Below, piece after piece: positions 51,166 through 60,313 of a stretch of 64,000 nt of DNA. The notes under the pieces are model-generated. The model had not been told where the DNA came from. It ran no database searches and saw only the letters and a list, made by a program, of their open reading frames with translations. Numbering within the stretch: position 1 is the stretch's first letter; every line of letters starts with the position of its first letter. The position numbers and the translations under genes are program-made. The DNA comes from an uncultured Spartobacteria bacterium (GTDB lineage: Bacteria; Verrucomicrobiota; Verrucomicrobiia; Chthoniobacterales; JAATET01): positions 744,001-808,000 of the forward strand of contig CALLUD010000006.1 in assembly GCA_938011325.1 (NCBI GenBank), written 5' to 3'.

Positions 51166-53672
51166 GACGGTGGAGGGCTCTGAAGCGGAAGAATCAACGT
51201 GAAAACACTCCCCCGTCCCGGCTCGCTCTCGGCGAAAATGCGCCCGCCGAGCAATGCGGCGAGACGTCGGCAGATCGCAAGCCCGAGGCCGGTGCCCTCG
51301 TGCACACGCGAAATGCCGGTGTCGAGCTGGCGAAATGGTTGAAAGAGGGTGCCGAGATCCTCGGCACGAATCCCAATGCCGGTGTCGGCAACCTGCAACC
51401 GCACCGCGGGCCGGCCCTCGTCGACGATCAGGTCCGCAGAAAGCGTAACGCCGCCCCTCTCGGTGAACTTGATCGCATTGTTGAGGAGATTGAGGAGGAT
51501 CTGCTCGACGCGACGCCGGTCGCTTTCGATCTCCTGCAGTCCGTCGGAGACCGTCACGGTGAGAGAAAGTTTCTTCTTCTCCGCAAGCGGCTGCACCAAA
51601 CCTCCAACGTGCTCGATGGCCTCCCGCAAATTGAAGACGTCCGCGCGGGTCTCGAGCTGCCCCGCCTCGATCTTCGACAGGTCGAGCACGTCGTTGATCA
51701 GGTCGAGGAGATGTCGTGCACTGCCGCGCACCATGCCGAGCTGCTTCGTCTGCTCGGCATTCAACGGACCCGCAAGCCCCTGCAGGAGAATGCCCGTGAA
51801 GCCAATGATCGAGTTGAGCGGCGTCCGCAATTCGTGGGACATCGTCGCGAGGAACGCGGATTTGATGCGGTCCGCGGCCTCCGCCCTCAACAACGCCGCC
51901 TGCAGGTCTTTCGTGCGCGTCGCAACCTGCTCCTCGAGGCTTTCGTTGAGCCGGCGCATGGTTTCCTCCGCCGCCTTTTGCTCGGAGATATCGCGGATCA
52001 TCGCGAGGATGCTGCCGTCGGGCATCACCGTCGCATTGACGGCGGCGGGGAACGTCGAGCCGTCTTTGCGCTGGAAGGTCCATTCGCGGTGGTAGTCGGC
52101 CGTGGATTGAATGGCATCGAGGGCGGGCTCGATGTTGGGAAGCTCCTCGGGCGCGACGACCTGCGACGCACGCATGCCGATGAGCTCGCTGCGCGAATAC
52201 CCGAGCATTTTGCAGATGCCGGGATTTGCATCGAGATAGCAGGCCTCGGCGTCGGCAATGAGAATGCCAACCGGCGCATATTCAAAAAGCGTGCGGTAAC
52301 GGGCATCGCTCTCGCGCAGGAGCGCCTCCGAGCGTCGGTGCTCGGAGATGTCCAGCCCGACGCCAATGAGGCACGTCGCGCCGTTGAAGGTCATACGACG
52401 TCCGGTGAAGAAATAAGGCGTGGCCGTGCCGTCCTTTGCGATCAACGACGCCTCGACGGACGATTCCCCTTTTTCAAAAACCTCTTCGATCCGCTTGCGG
52501 ACCAAATGCTTCTCGGGCTCCGCAAAAAGATCGAGCGGTTCCATGCGACGGATCTCGTCGGCCGTGTAGCCCGACACGATCTCGAAATTCCGGTTCCACC
52601 GCAGGAAGCGGAAGTTCTCGTCGTAGAAGTAAAAAATGCCCGGCATGCTCTCGACCATCGCGGTCGAGAACTGCCGCTCCGCCTCGGCCTCGCGTTCGGC
52701 ACCCCGGCGCTCTTCGCGCTCCAACAGACTCGTGAGCGCAAAGGAAAGATCGCCCGCCGCCTCTTCGAGCAGGGCCACCTCCCGGTCACGGAAAAAATGC
52801 GGCTCGCTCGAGCAAACCACGAGCACCGCGCGTGCGATCGACGATTCGCGAATCGGAAATGCGGCCATCGCGGAAAACCCCTGCTCGCGGAGCACGTCAC
52901 GCCACGACGTGAGCGCCGGGTCATCCTCAATATTCGGGCAGACCCACGGCTCCCCCGTGCGAAGGGCCGCACCGACAGGCCCGCCCGTCGATTCGTTCTC
53001 CGCAGAGCTGATGAGCGCCGAGAGTCGATCGGTGCCACGCCCGGCGGCGCAAACCGGAACGATCCGTCGCGTCGATTCCTCGAGCCAGCCGATCCACGCC
53101 ATTTCGAAGCCCGCGTTGACAATCAGCACGTCGCAGACTCGCTTGAAAAGATCCTCGCGACTCCTGGTGAGCACGATCGCCTGATTCACCTGACTCAATG
53201 CCGAATAAAGCCGCGCGAGGTGATTGAGCTCCCGATCCCGCTGCTTTTGAGCGGTGATGTCGCGCGCGATGCGGGAGACTCCGACCACGCGGCCCGAGCC
53301 GTCGAGAATCGGAGAGATTGCAACGGAGACGTCGATGAGCCGACCGTCCTTTGTCTTTCGCTGGCTCTCGAAGTGCGGGATGTGCTCGCCGCAGGCGATC
53401 CGCTTTAGAATGCTCGCCTCCTCGTCGAAACGATCGTCCGGCGTAATGGTGAAAATCGGCGCGCCGATCATCTCCGCCGCCGAATATCCGGAAATCGTTT
53501 CCGCGCCCCGGTTCCAATCGGTGACGATGCCGTCGAGATCCGTCGCCACGATGGCGTCCTCCGCTGCCTCGATGATTGCCGCCAGACGCGCGTTCGCCCT
53601 CTCCGCGTCCTGCGGCCCTGAGGTGGAGCCCGACGCGCGGTTCTCTTCCGTAATTCCCGATGGCACTGTCAT
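51162..53672 (-). CDS. PAS-GAF-PAS-PAS sensor histidine kinase
   Basis: An 836-aa cytoplasmic kinase with no membrane segment. Order: PAS (about 25-150, DWNRGAETISGYSAAEMIGAP), GAF (165-320, FEMAWIGWLEESTRRIVPVCAAG), PAS (345-460, FLRWNRNFEIVSGYTADEIR), PAS (470-590, GILIADAEACYLDANPGICKMLG), a coiled linker, HisKA (FLATMSHELRTPLNSIIGF) and the ATPase (NLLNNAIKFTERGG, DTGIGIRAEDLGTLFQPF, GTGLGLAICRRL). It probably senses an internal redox, small-molecule or energy cue. It is divergent from the 780-bp region upstream of the cassette. Confidence 0.93.
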   Translation of the reverse strand: MTVPSGITEENRASGSTSGPQDAERANARLAAIIEAAEDAIVATDLDGIVTDWNRGAETISGYSAAEMIGAPIFTITPDDRFDEEASILKRIACGEHIPHFESQRKTKDGRLIDVSVAISPILDGSGRVVGVSRIARDITAQKQRDRELNHLARLYSALSQVNQAIVLTRSREDLFKRVCDVLIVNAGFEMAWIGWLEESTRRIVPVCAAGRGTDRLSALISSAENESTGGPVGAALRTGEPWVCPNIEDDPALTSWRDVLREQGFSAMAAFPIRESSIARAVLVVCSSEPHFFRDREVALLEEAAGDLSFALTSLLEREERRGAEREAEAERQFSTAMVESMPGIFYFYDENFRFLRWNRNFEIVSGYTADEIRRMEPLDLFAEPEKHLVRKRIEEVFEKGESSVEASLIAKDGTATPYFFTGRRMTFNGATCLIGVGLDISEHRRSEALLRESDARYRTLFEYAPVGILIADAEACYLDANPGICKMLGYSRSELIGMRASQVVAPEELPNIEPALDAIQSTADYHREWTFQRKDGSTFPAAVNATVMPDGSILAMIRDISEQKAAEETMRRLNESLEEQVATRTKDLQAALLRAEAADRIKSAFLATMSHELRTPLNSIIGFTGILLQGLAGPLNAEQTKQLGMVRGSARHLLDLINDVLDLSKIEAGQLETRADVFNLREAIEHVGGLVQPLAEKKKLSLTVTVSDGLQEIESDRRRVEQILLNLLNNAIKFTERGGVTLSADLIVDEGRPAVRLQVADTGIGIRAEDLGTLFQPFRQLDTGISRVHEGTGLGLAICRRLAALLGGRIFAESEPGRGSVFTLILPLQSPPPS

Positions 53673-54135
53673 GCCATGTAGGAGGGGATGTTCATCGGGG
53701 AGATGGAATCGCCTCGGCCGCTCGAGGTGCTGTCGAAATTCTTATCCAGATGGCAACATTTTGGAAAGCTCGATATCGCGGTTCGCGATATAGCCGGCAA
53801 ACGATCTCCGCCAGTTGATTCGAGGCTTTGCGATGAAGGTGATCGGTCGCAAGCCCGCTGTTGCCGAGTTCTCCTCGCATCAAATCCCACCGGCCGAGCC
53901 GATCGTGTGGCACAACGCGTCAGCTCGCATTACCGAAACGACCTTCTGTGGCGATCGTCGGGCCTCATTCCGCGAGATGAAAATCAAATGCCGGGGTGAC
54001 TGTCGCGAGCCTCCAGAAGGGCGATGATGCACTTGCGTCATACCACGCCGCGGGAAACTTGCTAAATTTTCCGAGGATCAAATTCCGGTCAGATCCACCG
54101 TGCGATCGGGTCCGTGACCACGCTCACCGATGGTT

Positions 54136-54182
54136 CTCCGGAGGATGATCCAGCACAAGTGCTCCCCTCCGGTTTCCCGGAG
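54136..54182 (+). other. Alternative hairpins in cassette leader
   Basis: CTCCGG at 54167-54172 can pair with CCGGAG at 54138-54143 or with CCGGAG at 54177-54182 over a 4-nt loop (TTTC). The two pairings cannot coexist. Such switching structures are seen in riboswitches and attenuators. No known class was recognised. Confidence 0.4.
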
Positions 54183-54207
54183 AGGCAGACATGTTTCTAT
54201 TGGGGGT

Positions 54208-54245
54208 AACAAGGGGGGGCAGGCTTAGCCGGCCCCCCCCTTGTT
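54208..54245. repeat. 12-bp G7/C7 hairpin upstream of the cassette
   Basis: Arms AACAAGGGGGGG (54208-54219) and CCCCCCCTTGTT (54234-54245) are perfectly complementary around a 14-nt loop. There is no T-run on the plus strand after it, so it is not an obvious intrinsic terminator there. It could be an RNA structure, a boundary element or, read in reverse, an inefficient terminator. Confidence 0.55.
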
Positions 54246-54456
54246 CGTGTTCTCAACGGAATTGGAAATCCTACCGAGTTTCGAAGTTCCCGGAAGCCTG
54301 TTTTGGCATCTTTGGCGTCAAAAGGTGCAACCTGTCTTGACATCTTAGCGCGGCAAACCGTCAAAAAGTCGGAGACAGAACGGAGGAATTGTCCAAATTA
54401 TCTAACTGTCTCCCTGACACCTCGGAACCGTCCGATCCGTTTGGACATCTTAAAAA

Positions 54457-55065
54457 ATGACAGCTCTCGACAGCCCCCCCTCTGTCGTCCTGTCAGCCGA
54501 AACACGGCTGGCGCATGACAATTTTCGTGTAATCACTGACACGTGCACCTCTCCGCCGGCTCCTCCCGGAAATCGAAAGCCGGCGCTGTGGAAATCCCGC
54601 GGGTTCTCCCTCGTCGAAGTCACCCTCGCAATCGGGCTGACGACCTTCTCGGCAATCGTCCTGCTCGGGCTTCTCTGCTCGGGCGTCAACGAATCGCGGC
54701 AAGCCACCGACCAGACGGTGATGGTGCAAATCGCACAGCAGCTCATCGGCATGGCCCAGCAAACCGACTGGTCGCATACGGACGAGTTGTCGTCTTCCTA
54801 CTTCTATTTCGACGAAACCGGGCAGCTCCTCGAAGGTTCCGACGAAGATCAGGCGGTGTTCGCCGGTTGCATCCTCGTCGAGCCGGAGGTGAACCTTCCA
54901 GCCGACGGGTCCGGGGTGAATGATCAGGTGGCGACAGTTCGCGTGCGGGTGGTTCGGGATCCGGCCCGCAAATTGCGGGGTGCCCCGACTTCCGAGCTCG
55001 CTGACGAGACCTTGCGCGCCTCGGCGCGTGAGTTTCCGGCATTCCTGGCGAACAATGGCGCGTAA
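54457..55065 (+). CDS. Verru_Chthon cassette protein B (prepilin-like)
   Basis: A 202-aa protein. Residues 48-75 give a type IV prepilin signal: KSRGFSLVEVTLAIGLTTFSAIVLLGLLCSG, with Gly before Phe and Glu at +5. The leader of about 48 residues is unusually long, so an internal start is possible. The rest is globular and matches the position and style of cassette protein B. The Verru_Chthon cassette, found in Verrucomicrobium and Chthoniobacter, has four linked genes of unknown role. Here the order is B-C-A-D. It overlaps gene C by 11 bp. Confidence 0.82.
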   Translation: MTALDSPPSVVLSAETRLAHDNFRVITDTCTSPPAPPGNRKPALWKSRGFSLVEVTLAIGLTTFSAIVLLGLLCSGVNESRQATDQTVMVQIAQQLIGMAQQTDWSHTDELSSSYFYFDETGQLLEGSDEDQAVFAGCILVEPEVNLPADGSGVNDQVATVRVRVVRDPARKLRGAPTSELADETLRASAREFPAFLANNGA

Positions 55066-56128
55066 CCGGATACCGCGGACACGGCGCGCTTTCACGCTCG
55101 TGGAGCTGCTCGTGTCGATGACGATCCTTTCGTTGCTGTCGGTGATGATGCTCCGCATGCTCTCGACGAGCTCCGACATCTGGCGTCGAAATCGCGAGCG
55201 CACCGAGGCATTTCAATCCGCCCGCGCCGGCTTCGAGCGAATGACCCGGCAGCTCAGCCAGGCCACGCTGGACACGTATCTCGACTATTACTCGAGCAGC
55301 AACCAGAGCCGCACAGATTGGGCCCGCAGTGGCGGCGATGTCGTCACGCAGGAATTCCCCGCCGATCGCTACGACTGGGCTTCCGACCTCCACTTCGTCA
55401 TGGGCGACGCGACGGAACTCATATCGGCGGCCGAAGGAGAGACCCCCACACACGCGGTCTTCTTCGTGGCGCCAACCGGCATTGTGGGGCCGGACTCGCG
55501 CGAGTATCGCAACCTCGATCGGCTGTTGAACGCGATGGGCTTTTACATCGAATACATCGGCGACGGTTCGGAAATCCCCCCTTTCCTTCGCGGCAAGGTG
55601 AACGAGCGCTTTCGCTACCGGCTTATCGAGATGAACCAGCCCTCCGAGGAGCTCAAAATCTACGACGATTCCTTCTCGAAACCCTACGCCTGGTTCAACG
55701 ACGCCATCACTCCGCCTGACGACTCGAAACCCTCCACATTCATCCTCGCCGACAACGTCATTGCGCTCATCCTGCGCCCGAAAGTCTCCACGGCGGACGC
55801 GGTGTCGGAAGTCGGCGATGCCGTGGAGTCCTCCTACTCTTTTGACTCGAAGGGCTATCTCAATGGAGGCAGCCACCTCGTGAAGAACCAGCTCCCGCCG
55901 CTTGTGGAGGTCACGATGGTGACCATCGACGAGCTTTCCGCAGCGCGTTACGAAGAGCAGCATGGACCGGGCGCTCCCGATTTCGTGCCCGCCAGTCTCT
56001 TCCGAAATCCCGCGAATTTCGAAAACGACCTCGACCAGCTCAAACGACGGCTTTCGGACCTGAAATTGAATTACCGCGTCTTCACTACCGACGTGAGCAT
56101 GCGCGGTGCAAAAACCAACCTGAACTGA
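55055..56128 (+). CDS. Verru_Chthon cassette protein C (prepilin-like)
   Basis: A 357-aa protein starting at ATG 55055 (MARNRIPRTRRAFTLVELLVSMTILSLLSVMMLRMLS), a basic leader followed by a type IV prepilin site (A^FTLVELL, Ala at the cleavage position instead of the usual Gly) and the hydrophobic helix. An ALWWTLxxxS-like body follows: ARAGFERMTRQLSQATLDTYLDYY is the PulJ/GspJ-like hallmark, then a large globular domain. It is the second cassette gene, starting inside gene B. An upstream open frame from 54920 is not coding. Confidence 0.85.
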   Translation: MARNRIPRTRRAFTLVELLVSMTILSLLSVMMLRMLSTSSDIWRRNRERTEAFQSARAGFERMTRQLSQATLDTYLDYYSSSNQSRTDWARSGGDVVTQEFPADRYDWASDLHFVMGDATELISAAEGETPTHAVFFVAPTGIVGPDSREYRNLDRLLNAMGFYIEYIGDGSEIPPFLRGKVNERFRYRLIEMNQPSEELKIYDDSFSKPYAWFNDAITPPDDSKPSTFILADNVIALILRPKVSTADAVSEVGDAVESSYSFDSKGYLNGGSHLVKNQLPPLVEVTMVTIDELSAARYEEQHGPGAPDFVPASLFRNPANFENDLDQLKRRLSDLKLNYRVFTTDVSMRGAKTNLN

Positions 56129-56137
56129 CACCCGACG

Positions 56138-59100
56138 ATGTCTCCCATTCCCCCAATGTCTCGACGTCGACGCCGCTCCGGCGTCGCACTGGTGCTCGTC
56201 CTGCTTCTCATTGCACTGCTCACCGTGCTGGTCGTGAGCTATTTCACGGACGTGCTGACCGAGTCCGCCTCCTCGAGCAACTACTCCGAGCGAACCAAGG
56301 TGAAGATGCTGGCGGACTCCGCGGTGAATCTGGCCATCGGGCAGATTCGAAAGGCCACGGAGGGATTCGACGATGGCGGGAGGCCCGTCGCATGGGCCTC
56401 GCAACCGGGAATGATCCGCACCTGGGACGACACCGGCGAACCCGTCGATGCCTACAAGCTCTACTCCGCGGAGAAAATGATCGTCGACGGCGCGTTCACC
56501 TCCGAGGAAGACTTGCGTGCGGATGTCCCGCCCGACTGGAAGTCGCAGCCGTCCACGTTCACCGACCTCAACAGCCCGGTCCTTGTTGAAGACGACACCG
56601 GCTCGGTCGCGAAAGACGGCCGCAAGTATGCCGCGCACTTCCCGATCATCAGCGGGAGCAACCTTGTCCCCGGCTCCTATGCCGGAAAGTCCGTGATGAC
56701 TTACGAGGCCAAAATCGAAGGCTTCGGAATCGATTCGGACATGAGTCCAGGTGGGACCATTGGTCCGGACAACAACCCGGTTCCCATGCCGGTGCGATGG
56801 CTCTACGTGCTCGAGGACGGCACACTCGTCCCTGCCGGTTCAAATGGCACGGTCGCGGGCGCCAGCGAATCGAACCCGATCGTCGGCCGGGTGGCGTTCT
56901 GGACCGATGACGACACCTGCAAGCTGAACATCAACACCGCGTCGGAAGGTGCCTATTGGGGAAGGCCATACACGACCTCGAAACGGGAAAAGGATCTCTC
57001 GCAATTCATTCCCGCGCAAAACGAGTTCGCAACCTTCGCCGGGCATCCGGCCTCGACATCACTCAGCCCCGTGCTGGGATCGATCTTTCCGATTCCGGCG
57101 AATGACAAAGGAATCCCGAACTGGCCAACCGCCTCCACCTACAGCGCCTGGAAAGCCTATTACGATCTCGTCCCGCGCGTGACCCACGGCGGCTCGAACG
57201 CCGCAACCCGCAAGTCCGACAAAACGTCGAACATCATCAAATACGATGCGGACCGGCTCTACGGTTCGGTGGACGAGTTCATTTTCAAGGCCAATTCCAG
57301 TGCGGCCAGACGCCAGAAGAATGCCCCCGCGATAGACAATAAATTTCTCGAGCAGGCCCGGTTCTTCCTCACCGCGCACAGCCGCGCCCCCGAGGTGAAT
57401 CTTTTCAATCTCCCCCGCATCTCCTTGTGGCCGCTGGATCCCAGCACCCAAAATGGAAAGGACAAGCTTCTCGCCTTCTGCTCCACGTTCAATGAGCAGC
57501 CCTTCTATTTTCAACGGACGGTTGTGCCGGGATCGTCGCCGCCCATCAGTGCCTTCCAAAATACAAGCCAGAGCGCGACAGCCGACTGGGACAAATACCC
57601 TCGAAACAAGCAGCTCTACAATTATCTGCAGACTTTGATGCGCAGCGAAATCCCCGGATTCGGCGGCAGCCTCGCGAGAAAATACCCGCAGAATTACGGA
57701 AACCAGATCCTTACGGAGATGGTCGACTACATCAGGTCCGGCGTAAACATTGCGAGCACTTCAACGTCCGGAGGAGACACCCCCTATTATTTTGTGCCGC
57801 CCAGCGGAGACAGCGGGTCCGGACAGGTGGTGCCTCTCTCGCTGAGCAGCAATGGGTCCTCGGGCACCGACACACGCGGCTTCGGCCGGTTCATCACGAT
57901 CAGCGAAGGTGCCCTCGTGCTTTACAAGCCTAACGCGCACTCCATTGCCGCCTTCTTCATGGTAGAGCCTTTCCTGCCGTCGCCGGGTCTTCCGCCAATC
58001 AATCCCTATTTCAAAATCAGGATAACCGGCCTTGAGTCCTTCAAAGTGAATGGGACGCCCTTGGGAATGCCAAACGATGACGAAATGACCTGCGATGCAT
58101 ACCAGCTCGCGGCTTCAGAATCGTTGATGAAAAGCTTCCCCCCCTATCTGCCCTCCGGCAGCACCGCCTATCCGGCCACGCGCGCGATGTTCTATAGAAA
58201 AAGCGGGACCGGGCTTGTGCCACGTTCCAACTATCCGTTCCAAGGCCCACCGATTCCTTGGACTAGCCAGGACTCCACTCTCCAGCTCGAAGGCGGACTG
58301 GTGAAGATCTACATCTACGGGCCTTTCGACAGTTCGACCCCCGTCCAGGAATTGACGCTCGATTTCCGCAACGTTGCGTTCGATCGAATTGGAAGGGCCG
58401 AACCCAAGGAGCCAGCGACCATTCCGGCTCCAGGGCCGGTCAGGAATACCTATTATCCCTTCACCACTCGCATTCCGGCGATGCGGAGTTCAAATAACAT
58501 CAAGGACACCCTGATCCGCAAGGTCGTGGGCGGAGATATCAATGCCATCAACACCGCGATTAACGATAAATCGGGGCTCGGAGACGTGGTGCGCAGTATG
58601 GAAGCCAACATCAAGGCTCCGCTCTGGGGTGACCAGCGGGCGCTCGCATTGGTTCGAAGGGACAATACTTCCAATCAGTCTCCGCTTTTCGTGAGACACC
58701 CGTTCTACGATCTCTCCACCCAGCCTAGTCTGGTCAACAGCGATAGCAGGAAGACCCTGATCTACGACCCTGCGTCGTCAAATTCGACATTCCGCGATTA
58801 CAGCCGTCGCTTCGCGGAAAGTCTTCGAAGTGATGAGGTGGTGTTTCGCGGCCAATTTGGCGGTTACATCACGGGCGACCAACCCAAATACAATCACGAT
58901 TCCGGCAGCGGCCGGAAGGGAACCATGATGACCGGTGGCTCTTTGATCGAGCTGGCCTTGACCGCACCGCGCATCATCCAGCGAGACGCCATTCCCTCCG
59001 TTCCATATGGACTCGATGGTGCCTACATTCACAACTCCAGCGGAGGCATCGTGGGCTATGGGGATTGGGATACCGGCCTGGGGGCCACCTCCGACGGCCC

Positions 59101-60313
59101 CTACATCAATTATCCGGACCAGGGAAACTCCAACACCGCCACCAGCGGCTATGAACTCGCCGTGGGAGACGGCCGCGTCATCATTGGCGGATATTTTGGC
59201 CGCGGGGACTGGGGAGCGGAAACCGGCGCTACCTTCTCGCCGAATCGGCAGATCGCCTCCGCAGTCTCGTTCGGCTCGCTGTCGACGATGGTCGACCCGA
59301 ACAAGCCGTCGGAAATGCAGAGCTGGCGAACCCTGTTGTTTTGTCCAAATCCGGCGGCCCAGACGGAAGGCACCGCAGCAAGCACCCGGCATGCAACGAA
59401 GCTGAATCACCCCGGATTCGGCAAGCCGGCAAGCGGATCCAATCCCTATCCGCCCTACACGGAGCCCCCGGATCACGCCTTTCTCGACTTTTTCACGATG
59501 CCGATCGTCGAGGGCTACCCGATCAGCGAACCCATGTCGACGGCGGGCAAGGTGAACATGAATTACCAGATCGCTCCATTCACTTACATTCACCGAAGCA
59601 CGGCCTTGCGGGGAGTGATGAAACATGAGCGCCTCGCGGCCATTCCGACGACCGCACCGACGGAACCGAACGACGACGACGCCTACAAGTCAGCAGGCAT
59701 CAACGACCGCCAGGGTTGGACGACACAGATGCGCTACGGCATCTACCTCGATGAGGAAACCGGAACCCTCCGGCAATTCGAAGCGCGGTTTCAACGCGGC
59801 GATCTCTTCCGTTCGGCGAGCGAGATTTGCGACATGTTCCTGGTTCCCGGAAGGGCGACTGATCCCTCCTACTCTTCGCTCAAGTATCCGAACAGTAGAT
59901 TTCCCGAGTTTCCCAGCGGCGAAGGCGAGATCGATTTCGTGAGCAATGACGTCGCCAAGTGGTGGGACAGTTTTCTCGCCACAGGTGACAACCTTCGCGA
60001 AGAGCCCTACGGGCGGATCTACCCGCGCCTGACGACCAAGTCGAACAGCTATACGGTCTACGTGCGCGTTCAGAGCCTGAAGAAAAATCCGAACACTCCG
60101 GCCGGACGCTTCGTCGACCCCTCGGAATCCGGCCCTACGGATATGATTACCGGCGAATATCGCGGGTCGTATGAAATCGAGCGCTACCTCGATCCGAATT
60201 CCCTCGAGGATTCCGGCGTGGATTTCGCAACGGTGTCGCCGAACGATCAATCGAACCGGCTGAATCGCTTTTACAAATTCCGCACGATCAGCACGAAGGA
60301 GTTCCGCCCATGA
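56138..60313 (+). CDS. Verru_Chthon cassette protein A, giant exported protein
   Basis: A 1391-aa protein. The N-terminus SRRRRRSGVALVLVLLLIALLTVLVVSYF is a type IV pilin-like membrane helix, resembling PilX/GspK-type minor pseudopilins without the Glu5 motif. The GspK-like segment CKLNINTASEGAYW appears near residue 260, as in tip-forming pseudopilins that use a Lys/Asn-rich repeat of this sort. The rest is a large Gly/Ser/Tyr-rich beta domain. Size and place in the B-C-A-D set identify cassette protein A. Its stop overlaps gene D (ATGA). Confidence 0.87.
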   Translation: MSPIPPMSRRRRRSGVALVLVLLLIALLTVLVVSYFTDVLTESASSSNYSERTKVKMLADSAVNLAIGQIRKATEGFDDGGRPVAWASQPGMIRTWDDTGEPVDAYKLYSAEKMIVDGAFTSEEDLRADVPPDWKSQPSTFTDLNSPVLVEDDTGSVAKDGRKYAAHFPIISGSNLVPGSYAGKSVMTYEAKIEGFGIDSDMSPGGTIGPDNNPVPMPVRWLYVLEDGTLVPAGSNGTVAGASESNPIVGRVAFWTDDDTCKLNINTASEGAYWGRPYTTSKREKDLSQFIPAQNEFATFAGHPASTSLSPVLGSIFPIPANDKGIPNWPTASTYSAWKAYYDLVPRVTHGGSNAATRKSDKTSNIIKYDADRLYGSVDEFIFKANSSAARRQKNAPAIDNKFLEQARFFLTAHSRAPEVNLFNLPRISLWPLDPSTQNGKDKLLAFCSTFNEQPFYFQRTVVPGSSPPISAFQNTSQSATADWDKYPRNKQLYNYLQTLMRSEIPGFGGSLARKYPQNYGNQILTEMVDYIRSGVNIASTSTSGGDTPYYFVPPSGDSGSGQVVPLSLSSNGSSGTDTRGFGRFITISEGALVLYKPNAHSIAAFFMVEPFLPSPGLPPINPYFKIRITGLESFKVNGTPLGMPNDDEMTCDAYQLAASESLMKSFPPYLPSGSTAYPATRAMFYRKSGTGLVPRSNYPFQGPPIPWTSQDSTLQLEGGLVKIYIYGPFDSSTPVQELTLDFRNVAFDRIGRAEPKEPATIPAPGPVRNTYYPFTTRIPAMRSSNNIKDTLIRKVVGGDINAINTAINDKSGLGDVVRSMEANIKAPLWGDQRALALVRRDNTSNQSPLFVRHPFYDLSTQPSLVNSDSRKTLIYDPASSNSTFRDYSRRFAESLRSDEVVFRGQFGGYITGDQPKYNHDSGSGRKGTMMTGGSLIELALTAPRIIQRDAIPSVPYGLDGAYIHNSSGGIVGYGDWDTGLGATSDGPYINYPDQGNSNTATSGYELAVGDGRVIIGGYFGRGDWGAETGATFSPNRQIASAVSFGSLSTMVDPNKPSEMQSWRTLLFCPNPAAQTEGTAASTRHATKLNHPGFGKPASGSNPYPPYTEPPDHAFLDFFTMPIVEGYPISEPMSTAGKVNMNYQIAPFTYIHRSTALRGVMKHERLAAIPTTAPTEPNDDDAYKSAGINDRQGWTTQMRYGIYLDEETGTLRQFEARFQRGDLFRSASEICDMFLVPGRATDPSYSSLKYPNSRFPEFPSGEGEIDFVSNDVAKWWDSFLATGDNLREEPYGRIYPRLTTKSNSYTVYVRVQSLKKNPNTPAGRFVDPSESGPTDMITGEYRGSYEIERYLDPNSLEDSGVDFATVSPNDQSNRLNRFYKFRTISTKEFRP

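Larger units (their letters stand above)
53673..54456. other. Long intergenic region between the kinase operon and the cassette
   Basis: About 780 bp with no confident gene. It must hold the promoters for the minus-strand kinases and the plus-strand cassette. The right half (54110-54245) holds several strong hairpins. A possible 49-codon frame (54191-54340, start ATG after GAGAGG) reads MFLLGVTRGGRLSRPPPCSC and continues, but it contains the GC hairpin and shows no family. Near the end, the phrase GACATCTTA/GACATCTTAAAAAA occurs at 54342 and 54444 as a short direct repeat. Confidence 0.5.

Noticed and set aside
53815..54027. A 70-codon plus-strand frame in the intergenic region
   Set aside because: No ribosome site, no family features and no conserved pattern; not strong enough to call.
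54121..54165. Faint resemblance to a fluoride riboswitch (GATGG then GATGA segments)
   Set aside because: The segments are too close together and the pseudoknot arms of that riboswitch class are absent.
54743..56638. A minus-strand frame of 631 codons antisense to cassette genes B, C and A
   Set aside because: All three plus-strand genes have pilin-type N-termini and fit a known cassette.
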